From Papaver somniferum (lineage: Eukaryota > Streptophyta > Magnoliopsida > Ranunculales > Papaveraceae), in the NCBI RefSeq assembly GCF_003573695.1, contig NC_039367.1:163448542-163512541 (forward strand): a stretch of DNA of 64,000 nucleotides, written 5' to 3'. Below are positions 34,690-46,417 of the stretch, piece by piece (position 1 is the first letter of the stretch; each line of letters opens with the position of its first letter). A program made the position numbers and the translations under genes. Under the pieces are notes generated by a model, which saw only the letters and a program-made list of their open reading frames with translations, had not been told where the DNA came from and searched no databases.

Positions 34690-36960
34690 ACGCAGAGAAT
34701 ACGTTAATGCCCTTACATAATCGGAAGTTATACTGTACACGATTGTAAATACCTAATCGGAAGGTTATTAACTAGATTACACTACCGATTAAGTTCGTTT
34801 ATGTGCCAAACTCGTATCTGGCTTCTATAACAATCGGGAGTAACAAGATCCTCAAGAGACTACCCATTGTTAAAGTATAGAAATTAGAAATCTTTAGATT
34901 TTTGCAATGGTGAAATTTGGGGCTCCTATATAATCGGACAAATTAAAACCTGTCTAAGACAACGATTTGGGGCTTCCCATAATCGGAAAGCTACGAGTAA
35001 CAATACCTCCCGATTATGGTAGATTTCAAATTCATTAAATGAAGGATTTTAGAAGAAAACTTATTTTGGGGCAACCTATAATCGGAAGCTTTATATATTA
35101 TTAACCTACCGATTATGGGGATTTTTTAAAATATTTTGTCAGAATCGGAGTTTTTTAATATACTTTGCCTTCCGATTTTTCAGTGTAAAAAAATTTGTTT
35201 CCTAAAACCAAACAACACCATAATCGGGAGGTATATGTGCACCTTGACTTCCGAATAGTAATAATCGGTAGGTTTAGTTTTTATTACCCTATCGATTATT
35301 ATATGTAAAAAAACCTTTGTTTCCTGGAACCAAACAACACCACAATCGGATTGTAAATGTGCACCTTGACTTCCGAATAATAATAATCGGTAGGTTTAGT
35401 TTTTATTACCCTCTCGATTATTCTATGTAAAAAAAATGTTTCATGGAACCAAACAACACCATAATCGGAAAGAAAGATGACTCATAACATAACCGAATAT
35501 TACAATCGGTAGGTTGTTTAACAAAATAATCTACCGATTTCGTATAATCGGCTAGTTTTTATATTAATAATACTCCGATTACATCCATTACATAAAGTTC
35601 AAACGACCTTAACCTTACAATTTCGTCAAAAGCACCTAAATCCATACTCCTAATTGACCATAAAAGTATTAAAACAGATCATAACTTCCAGTGACCATAG
35701 AAATTGCCCCTCTTGATTTTGTAGCATCCTTCATGTTCAAATCGTTTCCCGTAGAGGTCCACATACCAGCGATCCGCAAGATTTCTCTGAAATTACGAAT
35801 GAGTAACAAGTTAGTACTAACTTTTTTTAATGTGAGTTGGAGTTACAGAGATACTTACTCGTTTTTCATACGTCCACCAAGGAAAAGCGTTCCTAACAAA
35901 CCGTTCCTCATCTTCAAGTTTGTCAATCTCCTTATCGAGCGCATTCTTTCTCATCTTAATGTCATTGGATGATCTTCGAATTCGATTACCATCTAAGGCC
36001 TCAAATACCATTAAGATATGGTTCCATATCTGCTCTTCGGATTCCGATTTGTAGAGCTTGTGAACACGGTCATGAGCAGTTACCACAACCCACGCTCTAT
36101 AAATAGCACAATCTTCTTCTTCGGCAAAAGCAATATCCATGTTTTTTTTTATGAAAATTAAAACCGAAGAGAGAAAAGAGGTTGGTCCAATTGGGGTGAT
36201 AGATATGAGTTTCTTTATATAGGTTTAGGGTCCAACGGATCTTTTTGTTTTTCCCAAAAACTCCAATGGCTAATTTGACGAAAGTTGAATGTGGAGAAAC
36301 CAATAATCGGTAGGTATTGTATTTAGCATATCTACCTATATGGTAGCTTTCAAAATTTGAATTTAGGGCGACTTATAATCGGTAGGTTTTTTAATATATT
36401 TAACTCCCGATTAACGCTTCATTCAAAACACGAACCAAGTGGTTATGGCTGGCTGTGTACACTCAAAACCTATGGAATATGGCAAGGGTTCGATCTGTGG
36501 CTCCTTATAATCGGTAGGTTGTTAAGTTGTATTCCCTTCCGATTATAGAAGGTTTCAAAATTCAACATGAAGGATTTTAGAAAAACTCATTTTGGGCCAA
36601 CTTATAATCGGTAGGTTTTGTAATATATTTAACTCCCGATTAACGGTGCATCCAAAACACGAACCAAGTGGTTATGGCTGGATTTGTACACTCAAAACTT
36701 ATGGAATATGGAAAGCGTTCGATCTGGGACTCCTTATGATCGTTAGGTTGTTAAGTTGTATTCCTTTCCGATTATAGCAGGTTTCAAAATTCAATACATG
36801 AAGGACTTTAGAAAAAAACTTATTTTGGGGCAACTTATAATCGGTAGTCATGTAAGTTGGATAACCTACCGATTATAAAAGGGACTATTAGTCGAAGTAT
36901 CTACACTATAATCGGTAGGTACAGTTTCAATTTAACCTACCGATTCACCTCTAACCTACC
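34690..36960. repeat. TAATCGGTAGGTT / AACCTACCGATTA inverted-pair repeats
   Basis: About two dozen TAATCGG or CCGATTA motifs, mostly in head-to-head pairs 20-40 bp apart (for example 35261-35300, 36375-36413, 36498-36545, 36838-36878, 36910-36965). A larger direct duplication, about 36360-36590 versus 36590-36840, includes CACGAACCAAGTGGTTATGGC. The pairs can form short hairpins or serve as paired protein-binding sites. Confidence 0.85.
35679..36140 (-). CDS. Small MYB/SANT-like (NAM-associated type) transposon protein, two exons
   Basis: Exon 1 is 36140-35859 (94 codons, ATG in ATATCCATG on plus, that is GGATATTGC after the start) and exon 2 is 35786-35679 with TGA. The donor CGA|GTAAGTATC and acceptor TTTCAG|AGA are in phase 0 and give a 129-residue protein without stops. 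The N-terminus DIAFAEEEDCAIYRAW followed by SEEQIWNHILMVFEAL resembles the trihelix/SANT-like domain of plant proteins annotated as NAM-associated or GST T3-like. The middle is a Lys/Glu helix. The C-terminus has RWYVDLYGKRF and ends YGHWKL. The domain usually binds DNA; within a transposon it may be an accessory protein that recognises the repeats. No transposase partner is present. Intact splice sites and frame are notable in an otherwise decayed region. Confidence 0.68.
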
Positions 36961-37119
36961 GATTATGGTGTAGGCTCCCTATTATATAAGGGCATATTGG
37001 CCATTTCGAAAAATCAGAGATAAGGGGTAGCTTAAAATTACGCTTGGGTGATTTTTCTTGTCTTTTAGTGTCGCCCCCAATTCCTTTTGGGTCGCCCCTA
37101 AAAATGCCAGGTTTGTTAA

Positions 37120-37696
37120 TCACCAAAAAGATGTAATGTTGGACATAAAACACGCAACATACACTCCCTTTTAGCTTTCTTAAGCTTAAGATCGATAATC
37201 AACTCTCTTCATTTTGTGGGAGAGTTTATGTTGGTATTATATTCTTTTTACTGATAATCAGAAGGGCTTGGTGTTTGGGCACTTCACTTGATTGAGATTC
37301 TTCTCCCGTGAGTATGTATACTATATATAGTCACATACACTACGAGAGTGCAAAACGAAAAGACATCCAAACCTAGTTAAAAGGCCGAACACGCATGTAC
37401 AGAATGCAGCCACTCCTCTAAAGTAGAAAACGATGAGCCAAAGTTTAGGGATGGGTTAGATAATGACGTTTTGTCTACCTGAAATGATAAAGCTTGCAAA
37501 TTGCAATGGGGTTAACTATGTGCCTAGGCCAAAAATCCCTACTGAATCGCCAATTAACTCTTAACCAAAAACACAGTTTTAGACTAACTGCAATCTAATC
37601 ATACTAAAACACCACGCCTTACTATCTACAGTTCTACACCCCGATAGGCTCTCACCATCTACTAATAACTCTCTAAGTTTTAGACTAGCTGTCCCT
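37120..37696. repeat. Duplicated non-coding block
   Basis: Continues 34595 and matches 16838-16960 and 17040-17260 of the sister copy, with about 400 bp (37290-37680) not found there. No gene. Confidence 0.7.
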
Positions 37697-37705
37697 AAGT
37701 AATTA

Positions 37706-38014
37706 CACAAAATTGGTTAAAAAGACCAAAATCAACAATTCCTGGGTAAAATGGACAGTTAGATTTTGATACTGTTTAAATGGACAAAAATGTAAAAATA
37801 GGCAGGATGTAACCAGTTTCATCATGCCCATTTTCAAATATTTTTTCTTATTTTTAATTTACACAGGATGTATCCGGTTTTATCCTTGTTATTTTTTAAA
37901 TTTAAGCTGGTTTCATCCTTACTATTTTTTTTTTGGCCATTTCACCCAAACTATTTTTTACTCTTCAATTTGAACTGTGATTTAAAAATATTTGGACAAA
38001 TGACCCATTTTCCG
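37706..38014. mobile_element. Mutator-type MITE, 309 bp
   Basis: CACAAAATTGGTTAAAAAG...CATTTTCCG flanked by a perfect 9-bp duplication AAGTAATTA (37697-37705, 38015-38023). The sister site at about 17250 is empty (TGTCCCTAATGAAAC). Carries GGATGTAACCAGTTTCATC near its left end. Same family as 1184-4474 and 52834-53138. Confidence 0.9.
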
Positions 38015-38023
38015 AAGTAATTA

Positions 38024-38655
38024 ATGAAACATTTACTTCTATGTTTAATTACATCACTTAAGATTTAATTACTGGACCATCTCTGATTACTGATTCATGT
38101 GCTAGAAATTGAATAAATTTGCACAAAAATGTAATAGGGAGTGTTACTGGTTTAATTAATCTTGTAATCTATGCAATTGCAATCGATCTTATCCAAGAAC
38201 TATAATCGATGTAAAGAAGGGAAAAAGGATTTGGTATTTTCAAAAGAGAAAAACAAGAGTGTTAGGAAAATTTCACCTTCAATTCTCCTTTAGGTTATTA
38301 GAGTAAGAATTTCCATGAATGCTCCCTCAATATGTAATTGTAATAGGACAGTCCCTCTTATCTTGTATGACTTTTTTCTCTTTAATGCCATCTTTTCTTT
38401 TCAAAAGAAAGTTATGAACTAGCTAGTTACTATTATTTCTTGTTTCTTCCAGAGTGTATTTAATTTGTACAGTACTTCTTTAGTTACTTCCAATCTCCCT
38501 CCACGATGAAAAGAAGTTTTCGAAAGAAACCCGTGTTTTTATTTGTTTGTACCTCCAGTCGGCTTGTTAGTTATTACGCTTGTAGCTTTAGTTATATCTA
38601 ATCTCATTTTTAATAACTCCTTTCTTTCTTTGTTTATCAAAAAAACAAAAACATC
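38024..38655. repeat. Duplicated non-coding block left of the gypsy element
   Basis: Matches 17260-17480 and then the GTACCTC..GGCTTGTTAG block (38549). No gene. Confidence 0.75.
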
Positions 38656-38660
38656 ATCTT

Positions 38661-39578
38661 TGTAAACACAAAGATCATTGTCATATGAGTATTCACAAAT
38701 AATGCGCGCAGACACATGACAATATAGTAAATAGGCTGCGCCTGAGGGGATGAATTGGTTATGTCGAATCCTTGACTCAGAGTCCTAAAACTCTTCCTCG
38801 TCTCATCAACTACATTGTGAACACAAAGATCATTGTTCTTAGCTCGCATAATAAGATAAAGAATGGATGAAGTATAAAACGTACGAACATGATGTATCAT
38901 AAATATCGAATCGAACATGTAAAGTATAAATGCATGAATATAGATGAAACAATTAACTTATATGATTAGTCACTCAGATCTCTGTCTGCGGGTTTGGGTT
39001 TTTCATTATATGTATGATGGTTACAGAAATAGTCGAATGACTTTGAGGTCAACATAAGCCTGCGTAGCAGGAGGAACTTCACTTACACTTTCTCTATCTC
39101 TCTCTGTCTCTCTCCTATTCTCCTCTCAATGTTCTCGGATCTCCCCCTTCACTTGGGAGAGAGGGGTATTTATAGGGTGGTTACGTGGGGTCCACTTCTG
39201 AAGCCCTTCATAACCTTATCCTCTTGTGTCTTGTGCCGCTTACGCAGAAGTCTTCGTGTTCTCGACTCTGTCTGCGTGTTCTGTCTGAGTATGCAGTGCT
39301 ATCTGCGCTTCCTCCACAAGCTGACTGACACGTATGCTGTTTGAGGGTACTTAATGCGGGTAGTTGAGATGTTTGTCCGCGGTAGACAGCTGTCTTCTGC
39401 CCTTGTCTTGTTTGTGTCAGTCGGACTATCCCCAGCCGTAGATCTTAGATCTTTCTGGGGATAGGATAAAGTGACTCTTGGCTGTCCACGAGTGATATCA
39501 TATCTTGTTTCTCTCAGCCGCATGTCCTCCACGTGTGTCTTTGTGGATACGTGGCGGAAGATGAAATTTGTACCTACA
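38661..39578 (-). repeat. 3' LTR of the gypsy element
   Basis: 918 bp. In element sense it starts TGTAGGTACA and ends TGTTTACA. It contains an internal partial repeat of TTGTGAACACAAAGATCATTGT (38661 and 38815 regions). Confidence 0.93.
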
Positions 39579-39596
39579 ATTTGCCCCTTTTTCTCC
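39579..39596 (-). other. Polypurine tract of the gypsy element
   Basis: Minus strand GGAGAAAAAGGGGCAAAT immediately before the 3' LTR. Confidence 0.75.
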
Positions 39597-39626
39597 TACT
39601 GGGCGGTTAGTCGAAGTGGGAAGAAA

Positions 39627-39818
39627 AAACGTGTTACTCTCTTCATCTTATCTTTATTATTTTCCTAGATTTTAGGGTACATTCCCCACTATTTGCAATA
39701 ACTTCTTCTTGGGTAGTGGGGAAAAACGTGTTACTCTCTTCATCTTCTCTTTATTATTTTCCTAGATTTTAGGGTACATTACCCACTATTTGCAATAACT
39801 TCTTCTTGGGTAGTGGGG
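39627..39818. repeat. Tandem duplication of about 96 bp upstream of the antisense gene
   Basis: 39627-39720 and 39723-39818 both contain AACGTGTTACTCTCTTCATC and CCACTATTTGCAATAACTTC, placed just upstream of the candidate TATA box. Confidence 0.85.
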
Positions 39819-39837
39819 CGGTTTTATTTCTCTTTGC

Positions 39838-39848
39838 ATATATATATG
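39838..39848 (+). promoter_or_regulatory. Candidate TATA box for the antisense gene
   Basis: ATATATATATG about 290 bp before the 5' intron donor and outside the LTR, so the antisense gene seems to have its own promoter. Confidence 0.45.
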
Positions 39849-39949
39849 AGAAGGAATGTGAAAATTCTATAGTCATAAATTTCATTCCTTCTCTTTCCTC
39901 AGAGCTTTTATTTTTTGTTCTCTGCTTTTGTATCCTTGTTATTAATTGT

Positions 39950-40110
39950 TGATGCTGCTACTGTTGTTCCTCAAAGCTTTCTGTTGCTGCTGTTGTTGTT
40001 CCTCAAAGTTTTTTGCTGCTGCTGTTTGTTGTTCCTCGAAGCTTTCTGTTGCTGCTGTTGTTCGCCGAGGCTTTCTGCTGCTGCTGTTGTTTTTCGTCGA
40101 GGCTTTCTTC
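39950..40110 (+). repeat. CTGCTGTTGTTCCTCAAAG-type repeats in the 5' leader
   Basis: Five imperfect units of TTTCTGTTGCTGCTGTTGTTC and CTCGAAGC within the untranslated first exon of the antisense gene. Frames through it give only Leu/Cys-rich low-complexity peptides. Confidence 0.8.
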
Positions 40111-40435
40111 CTGATTTTTCATTTATAGGTAAGTGGTTTTACTGTGTTTGATTATCTTTTGATGAAAAATATATTCGTTTTCTGCTGTTGCTATGTGTTT
40201 GTGATTAAGAACATATATATAGATGTGTGTATGATTGCCCCTGTTCGTTATTACAAACAATAATGATTTCTTCCTTCGTGTATGCTTGCCCCTATTTGAT
40301 ATTTCCCATTTTTATTTAGGGTTTGTTCTTATTTTCCATCTGGTTCATGATTATGAAGAACTGGATGAAATTTGGTTTTTTGATTTTCGTTTTGTCTCCG
40401 CGGAAATCTGAAACTTGTTTGTGTATTACGCAGAC

Positions 40436-43400
40436 ATGGCTGACCGTCCGCGGGTTTCTTATCAAACTCCACCTCTGAGTCCACGTAGATCTCCTCCGTG
40501 TAGAGATCCTGATGTTTCTCCACCTGGTGGAGGTTCGTCTAAGTCTTCCCAAGGTGATGCCCAGGTTCATAGGGTTTCGTCTTCTTCTGGTCAGAGGTAC
40601 TCATCTTCTAAGAAGGGTGAGTCGCAGAGAGGGAATACGCAGAAAGGGGACCGGAAAAAAGAGGCTCCTGGTTCCCGGTATTCTATTTCTCGTCCCTTTA
40701 TTAATCCGCGTGATGATCGCAAGAAAACGCGGGATGTCCCGCCTCTTTGGTTAGTGGCGCCTTCTTCCGTGTCTCAGCAACATTCTCTACCTCCCCCTCC
40801 AGTGTCTCAACCCAAGGGGAGGTCTTCGAAAGAAGTGGTTTCGAAGACTGAGGCATCTAAGGTTCCTCTTAAGAGAAAAGCTTCCAATAGAAATCCTTCG
40901 AAGGATTCTGCGCCTGATCCCGCGGAGGAGGAAGATATTTCTCAGGAAATACGCAGCGTCGCTGTTGGGGAGAAGAAAGTGACCTTAAAACATATTGATC
41001 TGGAGGTTTTTAAGGAAAAGCATGGTCTTCAGCTACTCGATGTTCGTTTTAACGTTGTTGATGATGATATTACTTATGAGATGATATTGACGTATAAGTT
41101 TGATGAATTTCATCTGCTGACCACGGTGGGAGCCTTTGAAGCGGGTCTTATGTTGCCTTTGTACAAGTCTGGGGATTCCTTTTATTATGATGTGCTGGCT
41201 GGTCGAGAGGGCTCTTTGAAGAACACTCATTGTCGCTCTATTTCTCAACTTCATGGGAATCATCTTCGTGCACTGAGGGAGTGTTATCTTTGGAGCAAAG
41301 GAGAGACATGATGACCCTTTATGTTCCCAAACCTGAAGAAAGGGAGTGGTATATGCCTGAGAATTTTAACAAGTCTTTCGGTGACAATGTTAACAGTAGG
41401 CATCGTAAACCGTGGAGTGTGAGTCTTCGTAATATTACCGCTCCGCGTGGTGAGATCCGTCTTTTGAGTGAAGTAAGTGGTGCTAAGGTGAAGTACGTCC
41501 CGGGTACAGAGAATTCTACTAAAAAATTGGTGTTTCCTACTCGTGAGCGGATCAAGCGTGATCATGACTATGAGTGGCACACGACTGTTATTGAGGTTGT
41601 TGGTCCCTGGGCTTAGGGGTGGGTTCCAGGTCCGCAAGGATGGCGTGCTACCGTAGATAGCCAGATACGTGAGGCTCCTCCTGCTCGTTATGGGAATTTC
41701 CGTCCTTGACATTTTAATTTTGAGGGCATGAATTTCCAATATGCCCTCGATGTTGTTGATGGAGATGACGATGAGAGTTCCGATGCTGATCTTCAGACGA
41801 AGAATGCTGCGGTTGTCAAGGTAAGATTTCCATATGCCTTGTCCTTCTTTAGTTGAGGAAGTTTTAATTATTTTCAAAGCCAGGGATTTTTATTCTTATA
41901 TTCCTTGTCTTTTTAGGCGATGAAGAAGAGGATGATTAATCTCAAGCAGTCCACCATCGCAACAATCGAGGAAGCAGAGGTTCATGAAGAAGTTAATAGT
42001 CCTGTGACTGAGCTTGGAGGGGATGAAGATATGTCTGATAGGGAGGAGCGTACTGATACATCCCCTCCAGGTTATGATGATGAAGAATTTGTTGAAGGGA
42101 ATACTACCGCTGGTGGCAGCGGTATTGGTGGTGAAATTAATCCCACAGGTGGCCATGGTGCTGGTGCCGAAGATAATCCCGCGGGTTGCAGCGATGCTGG
42201 TGATGATAACATTGCTCTTGGTGATAAGGTTATTGGTGGTGAAATTCCCGCTGTGTGTCAGGAGTTTTCCTTTGGACGGATTTACTCTGCGGGGGATGGT
42301 TTTGATATGAATGCTGCCCTGGGCCTGGCTTCTGAGTTCAACCTGTTTTCCCCAAACGATGATTGGGATGTGCTTGGTAACTCTAGCAAGGCGGATGGAA
42401 AGGGCAAGGGAGTCTTGAATTCTAGTGATATTCCAGAGGGGAGCGGTGCTAGAGATCTTCCAGATTTGGATGCGGGAGTAGCCTCGAACTCTTCGGGTGC
42501 TAAGTTCACAGATATGGGTGGGGCCTCGGTTGGGTCTTCTGGAGATGATTTTCCTCAGTCATTGATCCTTGAGGGTGATGACGCCATCTTAGCTTGGTTC
42601 AAAAAGAAAAAAATTGATGTTCGTACCCAATCCAGCTCCTGTGGTGGAGGGTGAGAAGAAATCTGATGCCTATACCCGTAAGATGATGCAATTGTCTCCC
42701 GAGGACCAGGTCGCAGAAGCGTGGGATAAGAATCTTCGAGCCTTGGAGGCTTCTCTAGTGATCGACGCTCCATCGACTGTTGCTGACATGATGGCCTTGA
42801 CTGATGGGTATCAGTATGGATATTCCCATCAGCGGATGTTAGAAGTGAGTTTTCTTATCATTTCACCTTGTGTCGATATTTAGCAATTTTAGAGTCTGGG
42901 TGTTCTAATTTCTGATTCGCAAGTGATGAGGAGTGAGCATTGCAACCACATGTTGTACCAGTTTTTTAAGGACAAATCCCTCAAGTTGGCTAGCTTCTTC
43001 TAAGAGGAGCTTACCGCGGCTGAGGCTTTCTCTCTGATAGGGATAGGGAGATAGGTGAGTTGAAGAGTCTCCTCAAGGCTAAGGAGCACACAAGGGGAGG
43101 AGAAGCTTCGCTTGGAACTTGTTATGGCTCGTAGTGAGTTGGAAGAGGCTAAGAAGAATTCTTCGGATTTTACAGGTTCGATTATCCGTTTTCTCTTCCT
43201 TGTTGTTGTCTTTACTGTAATTAGTGTTCTGTTGGTCTCCCTCCCCCACCCTATCTTCAGTGGTGGAGTTCCCGAGTTAGTATGGCTTCGGAATGGCAAC
43301 GTCAACAATCTCGCATCGCAGAGTTGGTAGAGAAGATAAAGAGCGAGGCTGATAAGTGGAATGCTCGTGCCAATGAACATAATGCTCTGGCAGAGGAGTG

Positions 43401-44467
43401 GCGGGGAAAACGAGTCCAAATGGTTGATATGCAGAAAAAATATAACAATGATCATCGTTTTTTTTAATGGAACGTTGTTGTGGACGCGTGATAATCTTCG
43501 TGAATTCCGAGAACACATCTCATCTTTAGAAGCTAGAATCAATCTATTGGAAGAAGAATTGCGTAAAGCTCGTTCTTCTCAGTCTTCTGATGTTAGAGAT
43601 TACATTCAGTGTCTTGCTAGGGAGAGAGATGACGCTAGGGCTGAGGCTGGCGCTCTTAGCAAAGCTTTAACTGCGTTTAGGGCTGATGTGGTACGCCAAG
43701 CTGAGTCTGAGAGGAATCTTGAAGTAAATATGTATCGGCTCAACAAGGGTCTGGAGGAATTAAACAACAAGGTCAACTATCTTCGTCATTTGGATTCAAT
43801 GAAACAGGTAGAATTAGATGCGAGTCAGTACGCTCTTTCAACCCTTCAAGCGGATTATAAGAAGTTGTCAGATGGGTATAACTTTCTTGATGAAGCCCGT
43901 GATGCTGTTGTTAACGAATATGAAATAGCTTCGGAGAGAGTCGAAGGTATATGCTTATATTATCGAGTGTGATTCTGTAATTTCCTGGACCTAACCATCT
44001 GCATTTTTCTTTTCCTTGCAGAGCTCCAGGGACAACTTCGCACTGCAAATGAATAGCTTGCGAAGGCTCAATCTAAATTAGCGCATCAGGAAAGCCAGAT
44101 TAATTATCACAAAGGTTTAGCTACAGCAAGGGACGAGGCTGCCCAATCCGCTTCGAAGGAAGTGAGTCGCCTTTCCTCGTTGTTGTCGAAGGCTGAGATG
44201 ATGAATACTGTTATTACGTACAAGGCTCGATGTCAACTAGTGGAAGAGACTACCAATATTCTGGACAGCATCGAGTATGATCTTAAGACCGAGCATGGCC
44301 TTATCAAGGACTATCCGCGCCGTGAGAAACCCCCGCCTCCTACGTCTGGTTCTTCAGGGCCTTCCTCGGGTGGGAGCGTACCTTCATCGCAGAAGGGAAG
44401 ATTGCTACACCTTCTGGTGGGGTTGAACTATCCAAGTAGATTATTGTATAAAGTTGATCTTTGTTGA
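40436..44467 (+). pseudogene. Antisense gene of the gypsy element (Tat aORF, 'putative gypsy type transposon' protein)
   Basis: Opposite in strand to gag-pol. A TATATATA at 39838-39848 could start it. A 5' intron (donor GTAAGT at 40130, acceptor ACGCAG at 40433) leads to ATG 40436. The N-terminus is Ser/Pro/Lys-rich and basic. The conserved part (40950-41600) includes VTLKHIDLEVFKEKHGLQ, FEAGLMLPLYKSG and WYMPENFNKSF, resembling the domain annotated 'putative gypsy type transposon'. Later exons (41917-42844 acidic and Gly-rich; 43080-43180; 43282-43950; 44025-44467) give long heptad-like coiled coils (ISSLEARINLLEEELRKA) and a Pro/Ser tail ending at TGA. Breaks: a frameshift near 41300, TAG at 41614, TGA at 41707, a frameshift in an A-run near 42605, and further stops. 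Function unknown. Confidence 0.72.
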
Positions 44468-45332
44468 TTATAAGGCTTCGTGAGATTCCTTTTGTATTTT
44501 CTTGTTCCCGCGTATCATTGCCAAGCCTGTAATCAACTTTTAATGAATTGAACGTTGTTTTAATTTTTATCTGTGTTGTCCGATTTCCTTTTAAGTATTA
44601 TTACGGTTAATTTGGAATATAACTGAATGTAATCAAGGATAGCAAAGTGATTGAGTGTGAACCCGAAGATATGTGTATCTTCGTGAATGTCTTGAGACCT
44701 GTCACCCCGCTGGCTAATCCTGGGCCAGAGGATTCCCAGATGGTGGGGGTCGGGGCAGCGTTCTAGGATATGAGTTGTTTGGAATGTACATTCATTCCGT
44801 CAACCCGCTGCCATAAGATTGGTTGGGTATCTCTTTCTGCTGGATGCCTTCGCCATGGTCCTACACTTATAGACGCTGATAGGGGAGTCCCGAGAGATTG
44901 TAGGTGACTACTTTCCCCAAGTAAAATAAAACAACAATTAACACAAGTATTTACGTGGTTCGACAGCAGAGTGTCTACGTCCACGGGTGAAAGAGGGTTA
45001 AAGTGTCTATTCAGTTTGTTGAGTTCCATTTAGAAGAATTCCATTGATGGAACCTCTGAGGTAGTAAATAGCAAAAAATAGGAGAATGAAGTATTGTCGC
45101 GGAGGTCGTTTCTCTGTATTTACAGGTGTAGGGTTCTCGTGAGGTGTTGTATTTACACGCATTCGTCTTGTTACTATGTTGCTCCATGTATTTTGACTAT
45201 TTTTTGCCAAAAGTTTGCTTGATTGATAGGTTGAGGTTTGGTATTCCTCTCTCAGAGATAGAAACATGTCGATCGCAAGCGTCGTTTTCTTCTTCTGGTG
45301 CTCTTCACGCAGATGCAGGTCTGCGTTGCTTT
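44468..45332. other. Gap between antisense gene and pol
   Basis: No coding sequence. Possible poly(A) signal TAATGAATTGAA at about 44540 for the antisense gene. The stretch 44920-45000 (ACACAAGTATTTACGTGGTTCGACAGC) resembles a common plant LTR motif, but no matching second repeat was found. Confidence 0.5.
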
Positions 45333-46417
45333 TTACGGGTAGTATGGCTTGAGATATTTTGCATTCCATGGGTGTCTGAGGATCTCCCCTTTTAGGTTGC
45401 GTAGATAATAAGATACATTTCCTGCAACATCATGTATGATGAAGGGTCCCCCCCCCCCCATGTTGGTGCTAATTTCCCCACTTCTTTTCTCGTTGGTATT
45501 GGGGAATGGTCCTCAGCACATATTGCCATTCTACGAAATTTCTAAGCTTAACCCTCTTATTATACTCCCTTGCTAGTTTCCTTTGATAGTTTTCCATTTT
45601 TTGTAGTGCTGCCTCCCTCCTCTCTTCTAGATCATCCAACCTTTCCAACATCATGTCCGCTGTGAGGTTCTTCTCCCATGATTCAGTCTTCGTAGTTGGC
45701 ATGATTATTTCTATTGGGATAATAGCTTCGGCTCCATAGGTGAGTAAGAATGGGGATTCTACCGTGTCTGATCTTCGAGTTGTCCTATAAGCCCACAAAA
45801 CGTTGTGTAGTTGCTCGCACCAACGCTTCTTGTATTCGTCCAACTGCTTTTTGAGGATGAGTGCGAGGGTTTTGTTTGTGGCTTCTGCCTGACCATTGCT
45901 TTGAGGGTAAATTGGTGTTGACTTGTTCTTTAGAATTTTGAAAGTATCGAAGAGTAAGTCGATGTTTTTTCCCTGGAATTGCTTGCCATTGTCAGATACA
46001 ATCTCAGCTGGTATGCCAAACCTGCAAATGATGTTTTGAAAGATTAATGTGAAGACATCTGCGTATCGGATCCTTACCAGGGATTTAACCTCTACCCATT
46101 TGCTGAAATAGTCCGTGGCCACTATCAAAAATTTTCTCTTCCCTGATCCTTCGATTAGGGGACTCACGACGTCTATGACCCATTTTGAGAATGGCCAAGG
46201 GCTGTCTACTGGGTTCAACATTGTTGCGGGTGCGTGGATTTTTTTGGCGAAACGCTGGAATTCTTCGCATCTTTGTGACATTCTTGCATCGTCTCGTATC
46301 ATTGTTGGCCAGTAATATCCTTGATTTCCTGCGTCGTCGCATTTTTTCCTTATCTGCTAGGGATCTCATTCCGCTGTGATTGCCTGCGTCGTCGCGGTGT
46401 ATGTATTTCAAAATCAA
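45333..46417 (-). pseudogene. gypsy integrase region
   Basis: SQRCEEFQRFAKKIH is the end of the zinc-binding part; the catalytic core has KWVIDVVSP (first Asp), EIVSDNGKQFQGK (second Asp) and QSNGQAEATNKT (Glu). VLWAYRTTRRSDTVESPF follows. Near the C-terminus a run of twelve C on plus (45448-45459) shifts the frame; beyond it the original frame can be followed through GPFIIHDVAGN and LKPYYP to a TAA at 45335-45333. No chromodomain is present, as usual for Tat. Integrase would join element DNA to the chromosome. Confidence 0.92.

Larger units (their letters stand above)
34604..37111. mobile_element. TIR DNA transposon with 42-bp inverted ends, 2.5 kb, family uncertain
   Basis: The ends are near-perfect inverted repeats: CCTAGCATTTTTAGGGGCGAC and, from the right, CCTGGCATTTTTAGGGGCGAC; the match extends through AAAAGGAATT and GGGGGCGAC to about 42 bp with three or four differences. 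The best-fitting target duplication is 8 bp, TTTGTTAA (34596-34603, 37112-37119). The sister copy at about 16838 shows the empty site CATTTTGTTAATCACC. The interior carries one small two-exon gene on minus (35679-36140) and many TAATCGGTAGGTT / AACCTACCGATTA repeats. There is no DDE transposase. The 8-bp duplication would fit hAT, but the CCTGGCATT ends are not a hAT signature I know. Confidence 0.85.

Noticed and set aside
39915..40151. Leu/Cys-rich open frames over CTG repeats
   Set aside because: They lie in the untranslated first exon of the antisense gene and are produced by the CTGCTGTTG repeat.
41284..41877. 197-codon minus-strand open frame in the gypsy element
   Set aside because: It is the shadow of the conserved plus-strand antisense domain; it has no recognisable domain, and pol ends at 45333.
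44920..45010. Possible separate LTR (ACACAAGTATTTACGTGGTTCG)
   Set aside because: Resembles a motif common in plant LTRs, but no second copy or target duplication was found within the gypsy element.
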